Shown here piece after piece: positions 29,838-39,214 of a stretch of DNA of 64,000 nucleotides. The DNA comes from Ruminococcus flavefaciens (lineage in GTDB: Bacteria; Bacillota; Clostridia; Oscillospirales; Ruminococcaceae). Position 1 is the first letter of the stretch, and every line of letters starts with the position of its first letter. The DNA lies in contig SVNH01000004.1 in the NCBI GenBank assembly GCA_015067005.1, forward strand, positions 124,001 through 188,000. Direction: 5' to 3'. The position numbers were made by a program, and so were the translations under genes. Below the pieces are notes generated by a model, which was not told the origin of the DNA, did not search any database, and was given only the letters and a program-made list of their open reading frames with translations.

Positions 29838-31775
29838 ATGGGTTATACTTTAACTGAAAAAATCCTCAGAGCGCATCTTGTTGACGGCGAATATGTCAAA
29901 GGTCAGGAGATCGGTATCCGTATCGACCAGACTCTTACACAGGACGCCACAGGTACTATGGCTTACCTCGAATTTGAGGCTATCGGCGTACCAAGAGTAA
30001 AAACTGAACGCTCAGTTGCTTATATCGACCACAACACACTTCAGAACGGCTTTGAAAATGCCGATGATCACCGTTTCATAGGCTCAGTTGCCAAGAAGCA
30101 TGGCATTTATTTCTCACGTCCCGGAAACGGTATCTGTCATCAGGTACACCTCGAAAGATTCGGCATCCCCGGAAAGACTCTGATCGGTTCTGACAGTCAT
30201 ACTCCTACCGGCGGCGGTATCGGTATGATCGCTATCGGCGCAGGCGGTCTTGACGTTGCAGTTGCAATGGGCGGCGGCGCATACTACATAACCTGCCCCA
30301 AGGTCGTTAAGGTTGAGCTCACAGGCAAACTTCGCCCATGGGTTGCAGCTAAGGACGTTATTCTTGAAGTTCTCCGCAGACTTTCGGTTAAGGGCGGCAT
30401 TGGCAAAGTTATCGAGTATGTAGGTGAAGGCGTTAAGACACTTTCTGTACCGGAACGCGCTACGATCACAAACATGGGCGCTGAACTCGGGGCAACAACA
30501 TCTATTTTCCCATCAGATGAGATCACAAAACAGTTCCTCAAGGCACAGCAGCGTGAAGAGGTATGGACACCTCTCGCAGCAGATGCAGATGCTGTATACG
30601 ATGAAGAACTCACAATAAACCTCAGTGAACTTGTACCTCTCGCAGCCTGTCCTCATTCTCCTGATAACGTTAAAAGCGTTGAGGAGATCGGCAGACTCAA
30701 GGTAGATCAGGTATGTATCGGTTCATGTACAAATTCCTCGCTGCTTGATATGCTCAAGGTAGCACATATACTCAAGGGCAAGACAGTCGATCCGAGCGTT
30801 TCACTTGCAATTGCTCCCGGTTCAAAGCAGGTACTCAATATGCTCGCACAGAACGGAGCACTCTCAGACCTTATTGAAGCCGGCGCACGTATCCTCGAAA
30901 GTGCTTGCGGTCCGTGTATCGGTATGGGACAATCACCTAACTCAAAGGGTATCTCTCTCAGAACATTCAACAGAAACTTTGAAGGACGTTCCGGCACAAA
31001 GGATGGTCAGATATACCTCGTTTCACCTGAAATGGCAGCTGTATCTGCACTTACAGGTTATCTCACAGATCCGCGCGAGCTCGGTGATATGCCTGAATTC
31101 AAGCTTCCTGAGATATTCACTGTAAACGACAACATGGTAGTTTCTCCGGCTTCAGAAGCTGAAATGGACAGCGTTGAGATCCTCCGCGGACCAAACATCA
31201 AGCCATATCCTGAGACATCCCCGCTTCTTGAAACAATAGAAGCTCCTGTTTCACTTAAAGTCGGCGATAACATAACTACCGACCACATCATGCCTGCCGG
31301 AGCAAAGATTCTTCCTCTTCGTTCAAATATTCCGAAGATCTCACAGCACTGCTTTGCAGTATGTGACGAAAGCTTCCCTGAGAGAGCAAAATCTCTCGGC
31401 AAGAGCATTATCGTAGGCGGTTCAAACTACGGACAGGGTTCATCCCGTGAACACGCTGCACTTGCACCGCTTTACCTCGGCGTAAAGGCTGTTCTCGTGA
31501 AATCATTCGCACGTATCCACCGTGCTAACCTCATAAATGCAGGTATACTTCCGCTTACTTTCGTAAACGAAGCTGACTACGATTCTATTGCACAAGGCGA
31601 CGAGCTTGTACTTGCTGATGTAAGAAAGGCTGTTGCTGAGGGCAAATCTGAACTTACCGTACTCAATAAGACAAACGGCAAGTCTATCCCTGTTCTTTGC
31701 GAGCTTTCAGGACGTACAAAGGACATCATGCTTGCAGGCGGACTTCTCGACTATACAAGAGAATCAATGAAGTGA
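29838..31775 (+). CDS. acn: Aconitate hydratase
   Basis: A 645-residue aconitase, interconverting citrate and isocitrate through a 4Fe-4S cluster. Cluster cysteines are in IGSCTNSS and ESACGPCIGMG. Substrate-site blocks are IGSDSHTPTGGGIGMIAIGAGG and, in the swivelling C-terminal domain, GGSNYGQGSSREHAAL. The length is that of the compact mitochondrial-like/bacterial form rather than the ~890-residue AcnA. The start at 29838 has aaagga nine bases upstream; an upstream TTG at 29772 is the -35 box and is rejected. Followed by icd and rex. Confidence 0.95.
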   Translation: MGYTLTEKILRAHLVDGEYVKGQEIGIRIDQTLTQDATGTMAYLEFEAIGVPRVKTERSVAYIDHNTLQNGFENADDHRFIGSVAKKHGIYFSRPGNGICHQVHLERFGIPGKTLIGSDSHTPTGGGIGMIAIGAGGLDVAVAMGGGAYYITCPKVVKVELTGKLRPWVAAKDVILEVLRRLSVKGGIGKVIEYVGEGVKTLSVPERATITNMGAELGATTSIFPSDEITKQFLKAQQREEVWTPLAADADAVYDEELTINLSELVPLAACPHSPDNVKSVEEIGRLKVDQVCIGSCTNSSLLDMLKVAHILKGKTVDPSVSLAIAPGSKQVLNMLAQNGALSDLIEAGARILESACGPCIGMGQSPNSKGISLRTFNRNFEGRSGTKDGQIYLVSPEMAAVSALTGYLTDPRELGDMPEFKLPEIFTVNDNMVVSPASEAEMDSVEILRGPNIKPYPETSPLLETIEAPVSLKVGDNITTDHIMPAGAKILPLRSNIPKISQHCFAVCDESFPERAKSLGKSIIVGGSNYGQGSSREHAALAPLYLGVKAVLVKSFARIHRANLINAGILPLTFVNEADYDSIAQGDELVLADVRKAVAEGKSELTVLNKTNGKSIPVLCELSGRTKDIMLAGGLLDYTRESMK

Positions 31776-31825
31776 TCCAAGAAAATCGCAGTAATTGGAT
31801 AAAAATATAATGGAGGTCAAACTCA

Positions 31826-33037
31826 ATGGCAAAGATAACTATGAAAACTCCGCTTGTCGAAATGGACGGCGACGAGATGACCAGAATACTCTGGCAGTGG
31901 ATCAAGGAGATACTCCTCGAACCATATGTAGAGCTCAATACTGAATACTACGACCTCGGTCTTATTCACCGTGAGGAGACAAAGGATCAGGTAACTCTTG
32001 ATTCAGCTGAGGCTACTAAAAAGTACGGCGTTGCTGTTAAGTGTGCAACTATAACACCTAATGCAGCAAGAATGCCGGAATACAATCTCACACAGATGTG
32101 GAAATCACCGAACGGCACTATCCGTGCAGCTCTTGACGGTACAGTATTCCGTACCCCTATCATTGTTAAGGGAATCGAGCCTTATATTCCTACATGGACT
32201 AAGCCTATCACTATTGCACGTCATGCTTACGGTGACGTTTACAAAAATACCGAAATGCGCGTAAATAAAGGAAGCAAGGCTGAGCTCGTTGTAACTGATG
32301 AGAACGGCAATGAAACCCGTGAGCTCATCCACGATTTTACAAAGTCTGACGGTATCATTCAGGGACTTCACAACCTTGACGCTTCAATTGCAGGCTTCGC
32401 AAGAGCTTGTCTCAACTATGGTCTTGACCTCAAGCAGGACGTATGGTTCGCTTCAAAAGACACGATCTCAAAGAAGTACGACCATCGCTTCAAGGACATC
32501 TTCGCTGAGATATACGAAATAGAGTACAAGGAAAAGTACGAAGCAGCAGGCATCGAGTATTTCTACACACTCATCGATGATGCAGTAGCAAGAGTTATAC
32601 GTTCAAACGGCGGCTATATCTGGGCTTGCAAGAACTATGACGGTGATGTAATGTCAGACATGGTATCAACTGCATACGGCAGCCTTGCAATGATGACTTC
32701 TGTACTCGTTTCACCGGACGGTATATATGAGTACGAAGCAGCACACGGTACAGTTCAGCGCCACTATTACAAGTATCTCAAGGGCGAAGAAACTTCCACA
32801 AACTCTGTTGCAACTATCTTCGCATGGAGCGGAGCTCTCAGAAAAAGAGGAGAACTCGACAATACTCCTGAACTTTGTGATTTCGCTGATAAGCTTGAAA
32901 AGGCAACTATTCAGACAATCGAGGAAGGCGTAATGACCGGCGACCTTTACCTTATCTCAAAGCTTGAAAACAAGAAGAAGGTTGACTCCAAAACTTTCCT
33001 CAATGAGATCAAGACAAGACTCGATAAAATGATCTGA
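31826..33037 (+). CDS. icd: Isocitrate dehydrogenase, NADP+-type (eukaryote-like subfamily)
   Basis: A 403-residue enzyme converting isocitrate to 2-oxoglutarate. The sequence [20 protein letters not shown] at the N-terminus, [24 protein letters not shown], and [23 protein letters not shown] near the C-terminus are typical of the homodimeric subfamily II, which also includes eukaryotic cytosolic enzymes and uses NADP+. It sits between acn and rex. With aconitase it supplies 2-oxoglutarate for glutamate synthesis; citrate synthase is not in the window. Confidence 0.95.
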   Translation: MAKITMKTPLVEMDGDEMTRILWQWIKEILLEPYVELNTEYYDLGLIHREETKDQVTLDSAEATKKYGVAVKCATITPNAARMPEYNLTQMWKSPNGTIRAALDGTVFRTPIIVKGIEPYIPTWTKPITIARHAYGDVYKNTEMRVNKGSKAELVVTDENGNETRELIHDFTKSDGIIQGLHNLDASIAGFARACLNYGLDLKQDVWFASKDTISKKYDHRFKDIFAEIYEIEYKEKYEAAGIEYFYTLIDDAVARVIRSNGGYIWACKNYDGDVMSDMVSTAYGSLAMMTSVLVSPDGIYEYEAAHGTVQRHYYKYLKGEETSTNSVATIFAWSGALRKRGELDNTPELCDFADKLEKATIQTIEEGVMTGDLYLISKLENKKKVDSKTFLNEIKTRLDKMI

Positions 33038-33072
33038 AACGATAACCAACTCTGAAAAGAGGCAAATACACA

Positions 33073-33714
33073 ATGTCAAAGAACACGATTTCAAATTCAG
33101 TTATACGCAGATTACCTCGTTATTACAGGTTTCTCGGCGAGCTTGAAGCAAATGGATATGTCAGGATCTCATCACGCGAGCTCTCTGAAAAAATGGGACT
33201 TACAGCTTCGCAGATAAGACAGGATTTTAATTGCTTCGGTGAGTTTGGCCAACAAGGTTACGGATATAATGTAAGTGACCTGAGAGGGGAGATCGGCAAA
33301 ATACTTGGTCTCGACTGCCAGACACCAATGATCCTTATAGGTGCAGGTAATCTTGGAAAAGCTATATCATGTCATCTTGATTTCAAGAGCAAAGGCTTTG
33401 ATCTCATAGGAGCATTTGATGTCAATCCGGAGATCATCGGACACAGCATCGGTGATATTACAGTTGAGGATATGTCAGGTTTAACGGAATTCTGCAATAA
33501 GAACAAGCCGATCGCTGCAATACTCTGCGTTCCGACATCTGCGGCATCAAGTGTAGCAGAACAGCTTATATCACTCGGTATCAAGGCGTTCTGGAACTTC
33601 ACTCATTTTGACCTCAGAATGGAACACACAGACGTACTTGTTGAAAACGTTCATCTTGGCGACAGTCTGACCACATTATCATATGGACTCAACACAAGAA
33701 TGGATACAGAATAA
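33073..33714 (+). CDS. rex: Redox-sensing transcriptional repressor Rex
   Basis: A 213-residue Rex. The N-terminal winged helix (VIRRLPRYYRFL, RISSRELSEKMGLTASQIRQDF) binds DNA; the Rossmann domain (MILIGAGNLGKAI) binds NADH, which releases the repressor. The C-terminal helix region (RMEHTDVLVENVHLGDSLTTLSYGL) swaps between subunits. It is 35 bases after icd, with its own aagagg ribosome binding site and no visible promoter, so it is co-transcribed with acn-icd. This linkage suggests feedback control of the oxidative TCA arm by NADH. Confidence 0.96.
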   Translation: MSKNTISNSVIRRLPRYYRFLGELEANGYVRISSRELSEKMGLTASQIRQDFNCFGEFGQQGYGYNVSDLRGEIGKILGLDCQTPMILIGAGNLGKAISCHLDFKSKGFDLIGAFDVNPEIIGHSIGDITVEDMSGLTEFCNKNKPIAAILCVPTSAASSVAEQLISLGIKAFWNFTHFDLRMEHTDVLVENVHLGDSLTTLSYGLNTRMDTE

Positions 33715-33730
33715 TATGACCTGAAGATTT

Positions 33731-33755
33731 ATCGCTGCGGCAATTCCGCAGCGAT
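33731..33755 (+). terminator. Hairpin after rex
   Basis: A perfect 10-bp stem atcgctgcgg / ccgcagcgat with a 5-base loop. It lacks a proper T-tract (attcaaaat), so termination strength is uncertain. Confidence 0.6.
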
Positions 33756-33769
33756 ATTCAAAATATCAA

Positions 33770-33787
33770 ATGTGAAATAATTATCAA
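33770..33787 (+). promoter_or_regulatory. Candidate Rex operator, distal site before fumC
   Basis: ATGTGAAATAATTATCAA matches TTGTTAA-N4-TTAACAA at 11 of 14 positions and also resembles the TTGTGAA variant. It lies about 340 bases upstream of the proposed fumC promoter in an AT-rich stretch. Confidence 0.35.
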
Positions 33788-34059
33788 TCTTTCTTGTGAT
33801 ATATATAATATACGGAATTATTATATTCTGTATTTATATGTACATATTTGCTTTTGGCCTTTGATTTTATCTTGCATCGTAAGAATATGGAATTCCTTAC
33901 CGATCAATACTATCCTAATACAGCCAAAACTTCAATCGCCAAAGCGATTTGTTAAGCAAATGCAACAAAAATGATAAAATGTCGAAACAACATGTATCGC
34001 ATATTTATTCAAATATGCAATCAAGCACAAATATGAATATTCACCATATCGAAAATAGC

Positions 34060-34077
34060 TTGTTAAGAATATATCAA
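34060..34077 (+). promoter_or_regulatory. Candidate Rex operator, proximal site before fumC
   Basis: TTGTTAAGAATATATCAA has a perfect left half-site and 12 of 14 consensus matches, and ends 29 bases before the -35 box of the fumC promoter. The rest of 33790-34100 is AT-rich and I see no gene in it. Confidence 0.45.
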
Positions 34078-34106
34078 TATTGAATGACGATATGCTGATT
34101 GTGAAT

Positions 34107-34135
34107 TTGAATTTTGAAGCTTATACTGTTATACT
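34107..34135 (+). promoter_or_regulatory. Promoter of the fumarase / fumarate reductase operon
   Basis: TTGAAT (34107-34112), a 17-bp spacer and TATACT (34130-34135). An overlapping alternative is TTGAAG (34113-34118) with TATATT (34136-34141). A small leader hairpin ctgcat / atgcag lies at 34148-34166. Confidence 0.6.
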
Positions 34136-34202
34136 TATATTATAGGGCTGCATTATTTTTATGCAGTTACAAACACTAAAATTTATCTGGGAGTGGATAC
34201 GA

Positions 34203-35579
34203 ATGGATTACCGCATCGAACACGATTCTATGGGCGAAGTTAAAGTACCAGCCGACAAATACTGGGCTGCTCAGACAGAGAGAAGTCACGAGAATTTTCT
34301 TATCGGCGTTGGCATTGAAACTATGCCAAGAGAGATCACTCACGCCTTCGGAATTCTGAAAAAGGCTGCCGCAATCGCTAATCATGAACTCAAGCCTGAA
34401 AAAATGACCGATCAGAAGCTTGCTGCCATTTCACGGGCTTGTGACGAAGTCATCAGTGGTTCGCTCAACGAGCATTTTCCGCTTGTAGTATGGCAGACCG
34501 GAAGCGGCACACAGTCTAATATGAACGCCAACGAAGTAATTGCTAACAGAGGCAACGAGATCGCAGGCGAACGTATCCTCCATCCGAATGATGATATAAA
34601 CATGAGCCAGTCTTCAAACGATACATTTCCGACTGCTATGCACATTGCCGCAGTTATCGCTATTGAGGACAAGGTTCTTCCGGCAATTGATACACTCATC
34701 GCTACTTTCAAGCGTCTTGAAGAAGAAAACGAAGGCATCGTAAAGAGCGGACGTACTCACCTTCAGGATGCAACTCCTATAAAATTTTCTCAGGAGATCA
34801 GCGGCTGGAGATCTTCACTTGAAAAAGACAGAAAAATGATCGCTGCTTCCTGCGAAGAGCTTAAAGAACTCGCTCTTGGCGGTACAGCAGTTGGTACAGG
34901 ACTTAATGCTCCGGCAGGTTTTGCAGAGAAGTCCGCAGCTGCTATCAGTCAGCTTACAGGCAAGGATTTCGTAACTGCTCCAAATAAGTTCCACTCGCTC
35001 ACATCCAAAGACGAGATCGTATTTGCTCACGGCGCACTCAAAGCGCTCTCAGCTGATATGATGAAGATCGCAAACGATGTAAGATGGCTCGCTTCCGGAC
35101 CTCGTGACGGTCTCGGAGAGATATTCATCCCTGAAAATGAACCGGGTTCATCAATTATGCCCGGCAAGGTAAATCCTACACAGTGCGAACAGGTAACAAT
35201 GGTCGCTGTACAGGTAATGGGCAACGATGTCGCAGTAGGTATGGCAGCTTCACAGGGCAACTTTGAGCTCAATGTATTCATGCCGGTGTGTGCTTATAAT
35301 TTCCTTCAGTCAGCAAGACTTCTTTCTGAATCCATAATCAGCTTCAATAAAAACTGTGCTGTCGGAATCAAAGCAAACAAGGAAAAAATGCACCACAACC
35401 TCTATAACTCGCTCATGCTCGTTACTGCTCTCAATCCTTATATCGGATATGAGAATGCAGCAAAAACTGCGAAAAAAGCTTACAAAGACAACATTTCACT
35501 TAAGGAAGCCTGCGTAGAACTCGGATTCCTTACAGCTGAAAAATTCGATGAAGTTTTCCATCCAGAAGAAATGGCTTGA
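34203..35579 (+). CDS. fumC: Fumarate hydratase, class II
   Basis: A 458-residue iron-free fumarase interconverting malate and fumarate. Family blocks: VWQTGSGTQSNMNANEVIANR, SQSSNDTFPTAMHIA, SGRTHLQDATPIKFSQE and the signature GSSIMPGKVNPTQCE. The start is the ATG at 34203 with ggag nine bases before; a 14-residue longer frame starts in the leader hairpin and is rejected. It is the first gene of a run of tightly spaced genes that ends with fumarate reductase, so here it probably works towards fumarate. Confidence 0.97.
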   Translation: MDYRIEHDSMGEVKVPADKYWAAQTERSHENFLIGVGIETMPREITHAFGILKKAAAIANHELKPEKMTDQKLAAISRACDEVISGSLNEHFPLVVWQTGSGTQSNMNANEVIANRGNEIAGERILHPNDDINMSQSSNDTFPTAMHIAAVIAIEDKVLPAIDTLIATFKRLEEENEGIVKSGRTHLQDATPIKFSQEISGWRSSLEKDRKMIAASCEELKELALGGTAVGTGLNAPAGFAEKSAAAISQLTGKDFVTAPNKFHSLTSKDEIVFAHGALKALSADMMKIANDVRWLASGPRDGLGEIFIPENEPGSSIMPGKVNPTQCEQVTMVAVQVMGNDVAVGMAASQGNFELNVFMPVCAYNFLQSARLLSESIISFNKNCAVGIKANKEKMHHNLYNSLMLVTALNPYIGYENAAKTAKKAYKDNISLKEACVELGFLTAEKFDEVFHPEEMA

Positions 35580-35596
35580 TTTGAAAGGAAAGTGCT

Positions 35597-36394
35597 ATGG
35601 AAACTTTTACATATTATCCCGGATGTACGCTCAGAACTAAAGCAAAGGATCTTGATGTTTACGCAAGATCCAGCGCAGAAGCTCTTGGCATAAAATTAGA
35701 AGAGCCAGCCGACTGGCAGTGCTGCGGAGGCGCTTACACAACTGCTAAGGACGAGATCGCTACCAAGCTTTCCGCCGTGAGAACACTCAACGCTGCAAAG
35801 GAGCTCGGCCGTCCTCTCGTAACTGTATGTTCTGCCTGTCATAATGTCATAAAGCAGACTAACTATGACATCACAAATGACGAGGATATGGCAGCAAAGG
35901 TCAATAATTACCTCGGACTTGCTGAACCTTACAGCGGCGAGACTACTGTTTATCACTATCTCGAACTCCTTCGTGATGTTATCGGATTCGATGAACTTGC
36001 AAAGAAGGTAACAAATCCTCTTAAGGGCAAAAAAATCGCAGCATACTACGGATGTCTGCTGCTTCGTCCGTCAAAGTCTATGGCTATGGACGATCCTGAG
36101 AATCCGACCATTATGGAGAATTTCATAAAAGCTATCGGTGCAGAGCCAGTCATTTACGCACAGAGAAATGAATGCTGCGGCGGCTACATCACTCTTGAGG
36201 ACAAGTCTCAGGCAGCTAAACGCAGCAATGCTGTAATGAATTCAGCAAAGGATCAGGGTGCAGATATGGTAATAACAGCCTGTCCTCTTTGCCTTTACAA
36301 CTTAAAGAAGAATTCTGATGTTGATCTTCCTGTATATTATTTCACAGAACTGCTCGCAGAGGCTCTCGGACTGAAGGAGGCAAGCAATGAATAA
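35597..36394 (+). CDS. hdrB: Heterodisulfide reductase subunit B-like protein
   Basis: A 265-residue protein with two CCG domains (CX31-39CCX35-36CXXC type): TYYPGCT...WQCCGGAY...CSACHN, then YYGCLLLRP...NECCGGYI...CPLCLYN. In methanogens these domains hold two non-cubane 4Fe-4S clusters that cleave the CoM-S-S-CoB disulfide. This organism is not expected to have those thiols, so the substrate is unknown; another disulfide or simply electron transfer to the fumarate reductase is possible. It overlaps hdrC by eight bases. Confidence 0.9.
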   Translation: METFTYYPGCTLRTKAKDLDVYARSSAEALGIKLEEPADWQCCGGAYTTAKDEIATKLSAVRTLNAAKELGRPLVTVCSACHNVIKQTNYDITNDEDMAAKVNNYLGLAEPYSGETTVYHYLELLRDVIGFDELAKKVTNPLKGKKIAAYYGCLLLRPSKSMAMDDPENPTIMENFIKAIGAEPVIYAQRNECCGGYITLEDKSQAAKRSNAVMNSAKDQGADMVITACPLCLYNLKKNSDVDLPVYYFTELLAEALGLKEASNE

Positions 36395-36770
36395 GAACCT
36401 AAAAGAACAAGTGCTGCGTTCAAGCGGTGTAAATGTACTTAAGTGTATGCGCTGCGGAAAATGCTCCGGAACGTGTCCTTCTTATGACGAGATGGAATAC
36501 CATCCGCATCAGTTTGTTTACATGGTAGAAAAAGGCGATATAGAAACCCTGATGAATTCAAAGTCGCTTTATAAATGTCTTACCTGCTTCGCCTGTGTTG
36601 ACAGATGTCCGCGAAATGTTGAACCTGCAAAGGTAGTTGAAGCAGTAAGACTTGCAGCTGTAAGAAAGCAGGACAATAACCACCTGAGTCCGGACCAGAT
36701 ACCAGCTATGCTTGATGATGAACTTCCTCAGCAGGCTATCGTTACCGCACTCAGAAAGTATGCAAAGTAA
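36387..36770 (+). CDS. hdrC: Heterodisulfide reductase subunit C-like iron-sulfur protein
   Basis: A 127-residue protein with two 4Fe-4S motifs, CMRCGKCSGTCP and CLTCFACVDRCP, as in HdrC, which passes electrons from HdrA to HdrB. It has no membrane segment. aaggagg precedes the ATG, which lies inside the end of hdrB. Confidence 0.9.
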   Translation: MNKNLKEQVLRSSGVNVLKCMRCGKCSGTCPSYDEMEYHPHQFVYMVEKGDIETLMNSKSLYKCLTCFACVDRCPRNVEPAKVVEAVRLAAVRKQDNNHLSPDQIPAMLDDELPQQAIVTALRKYAK

Positions 36771-36785
36771 GGAGGTCTGACACAA

Positions 36786-38777
36786 ATGCAGAGAATAGGC
36801 GTATTTGTCTGTCACTGCGGTACTAACATCGCCGCAACGGTAGACGTAAAAACTGTTGCTGAGACTCTCGGTCACGAAGCCGGAGTAGTCATCTCTCAGG
36901 ATTATCAGTATATGTGTTCTGAATCCGGTCAGAACCTTGTAAAGAATGCAATAAAGGAGCATAACCTGACAGGTATCGTTATCTGTTCATGCTCACCGCG
37001 TATGCACGAGAATACATTCAGAAAAGCAGCAGCTGCTGCCGGACTTAACCCGTATCTCGTTGAGATCGCAAACATCCGTGAGCAGTGCTCATGGATACAT
37101 AAGGACATCGCTACCGCAACTGATAAGGCAATAATCCTCGGACGTGCCGCTATCGCTAAGGTACACCTCAATGCACCTCTTATCGCAGGTGAGAGTCCGG
37201 TTGCCAAAAGAGCTCTCGTCATCGGAGGCGGTATTGCAGGTATCCAGACTGCCCTCGATATAGCTGAGGCTGGATTCGATGTTGACATCGTTGAAAAGCA
37301 GCCTACTATCGGCGGTAAAATGGCACAGATCGACAAGACCTTCCCAACTCTCGACTGCGCTGCCTGCATCCTCACACCTAAAATGGTAGAGGCTTCACAG
37401 AATGAGCATATAACTATACATTCATTCAGTGAGGTAACAGATGTCAAGGGATTCGTCGGAAACTTCACAGTAACCATAAAGAAGAAGGCACGCTTCGTTG
37501 ATGAGACCAAGTGTACCGGCTGCGGACTCTGTACAGAGAAATGTCCGATGAAGAAGGTACCGAACGAATTCAATATGGGGCTTGATAACAGAAGCGCCGT
37601 TTACATCCCATTCGCACAGGCTGTTCCTAAGGTAGCTACAATTGATCCGAACTACTGCATGATGCTGAAAACAGGCAAATGCGGTGTATGCTCAAAGGTC
37701 TGCTCAGTAGGTGCAATCGACTATAAGCAGCAGGACAGATACATTGAGGAAAAGTATGGTGCTATCGTAGTAGCAACAGGATTTAATCCTATAAAGCTTG
37801 ATAAGTATGATGAATTCGCATATAATCAGTGTCCGGACGTTGTAACCTCTCTCGAACTTGAAAGACTGATGAACGCTGCCGGTCCTAACGGCGGTACTCT
37901 TCTTCGTCCTTCCGATAAAACACATCCGCACACAATCGTATTCGTACAGTGCGTAGGTTCAAGATGTGACGACAGTAAGGGTAAGCCTTACTGTTCCAAG
38001 ATCTGTTGTATGTACACAGCAAAACACGCAATGCTCATCCGCGAGAAGTATCCTGATACCGAGGTCTATGTATTCTATATTGATGTCCGTACTCCCGGAA
38101 AGAACTTCGATGAGTTCTACCGCCGTGCAGTTGAACAGTACAATGTTCACTACATAAAGGGCATGGTAGGAAAAGTTACTCCGAAATCAGACGGAAAGAT
38201 CGATGTTCAGGCATCTGACCTGCTTGCAAATGAGCAGCTTCACATAAGCGCTGATATGGTAGTGCTCGCAGCAGCTATCGAGCCTGACAAGACCGCTCGT
38301 CCGCTTGCAACGATGCTTACAACACAGATGGATACAAATGATTTCTTCACTGAAGCTCACCCGAAGCTTCGTCCTGTTGAGAGCGCAACTGCCGGTATCT
38401 TCCTCTCAGGCGCTTGTCAGGGACCGAAAGACATCCCGGAAACTGTTGCACAGGCAAGTGCCGCAGCTGCAAAGGCTATCGGTCTTCTCTGCAAGAACAG
38501 TATTACCTGCAACCCATGTGTTGCTCATTCAGATGAACTCATGTGCAATGGCTGTTCATCATGTGAAAAGGTTTGTCCATACGGCGCGATAACATACGTA
38601 GACAAAGAATTCAGAATGCCTGACCGTACAACTAAGGTACGCAGAGTTGCAAGTGTCAATCCTGCTGTATGTCAAGGATGCGGTGCTTGTACAGTGGCTT
38701 GTCCGTCGGGCGCAATGGACCTCAACGGCTTCTCTAACAGTCAGATCATGGCGGAGGTAGACGCGATATGCAAGTAA
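36786..38777 (+). CDS. hdrA: Heterodisulfide reductase subunit A-like flavoprotein
   Basis: A 663-residue HdrA. It has a cysteine-bearing N-terminal domain (VFVCHCGTNIAATVDV), a thioredoxin-reductase-like FAD fold beginning ALVIGGGIAGIQTALDIAEAG, an inserted ferredoxin domain (CTGCGLCTEKCPMKK and CGVCSKVCSVGAI) and a C-terminal pair of 4Fe-4S motifs (CNGCSSCEKVCP and CQGCGACTVACP). In known Hdr complexes this subunit carries the bifurcating FAD. It overlaps the mvhD-like gene by ten bases. Confidence 0.93.
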   Translation: MQRIGVFVCHCGTNIAATVDVKTVAETLGHEAGVVISQDYQYMCSESGQNLVKNAIKEHNLTGIVICSCSPRMHENTFRKAAAAAGLNPYLVEIANIREQCSWIHKDIATATDKAIILGRAAIAKVHLNAPLIAGESPVAKRALVIGGGIAGIQTALDIAEAGFDVDIVEKQPTIGGKMAQIDKTFPTLDCAACILTPKMVEASQNEHITIHSFSEVTDVKGFVGNFTVTIKKKARFVDETKCTGCGLCTEKCPMKKVPNEFNMGLDNRSAVYIPFAQAVPKVATIDPNYCMMLKTGKCGVCSKVCSVGAIDYKQQDRYIEEKYGAIVVATGFNPIKLDKYDEFAYNQCPDVVTSLELERLMNAAGPNGGTLLRPSDKTHPHTIVFVQCVGSRCDDSKGKPYCSKICCMYTAKHAMLIREKYPDTEVYVFYIDVRTPGKNFDEFYRRAVEQYNVHYIKGMVGKVTPKSDGKIDVQASDLLANEQLHISADMVVLAAAIEPDKTARPLATMLTTQMDTNDFFTEAHPKLRPVESATAGIFLSGACQGPKDIPETVAQASAAAAKAIGLLCKNSITCNPCVAHSDELMCNGCSSCEKVCPYGAITYVDKEFRMPDRTTKVRRVASVNPAVCQGCGACTVACPSGAMDLNGFSNSQIMAEVDAICK

Positions 38778-39214
38778 ATGATAATAAAGAATTTCAGCCG
38801 CTGATCGTAGCTTTCTGCTGCAACTGGTGTTCGTATGCAGGAGCTGATCTCTCCGGCACAAACAGGCTTAATTACCCGACAAATGTAAAGATCATCAGAG
38901 TGCCCTGTTCATGCAGAGTAAACCCGATGTTCATACTCAGAGCGTTCCAGCGCGGCGCTGACGGAGTTATACTCTGCGGCTGCCACCCCGGTGACTGCCA
39001 CTATACGTCCGGAAACTACTTCACCAGAAGAAGAATGACTCTTCTGTTCAGTATGCTCGATTTCCTCGGTATCGAAAGAGACCGCACAAGAGTTGAATGG
39101 GTATCAGCAGCTGAAGGTGCAAAATTTGCAGCTACTATGAATGAATTCACTGAGGCCGTAAGAAAACTCGGCCCTAACCGCAGACTGGAGGATCTGAGAT
39201 GCAGGAAGCAATGA
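38768..39214 (+). CDS. MvhD/FlxD-like iron-sulfur subunit
   Basis: A 148-residue protein of the methyl-viologen-reducing hydrogenase delta family. The conserved cysteines are in VAFCCNWCSYAGAD, RVPCSCRVNP and LCGCHPGDCHY, which hold a 2Fe-2S cluster. MvhD/FlxD links an electron-input module to HdrA. The next gene overlaps its end by 16 bases. No hydrogenase large subunit is present, so the input module is the Flx-type proteins that follow. Confidence 0.92.
   Translation: MQVNDNKEFQPLIVAFCCNWCSYAGADLSGTNRLNYPTNVKIIRVPCSCRVNPMFILRAFQRGADGVILCGCHPGDCHYTSGNYFTRRRMTLLFSMLDFLGIERDRTRVEWVSAAEGAKFAATMNEFTEAVRKLGPNRRLEDLRCRKQ

Noticed and set aside
33949-33968. TTGTTAAGCAAATGCAACAA as another Rex site
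   Set aside because: The half-sites are six bases apart instead of four, and the right half matches poorly; it may be chance in AT-rich DNA.
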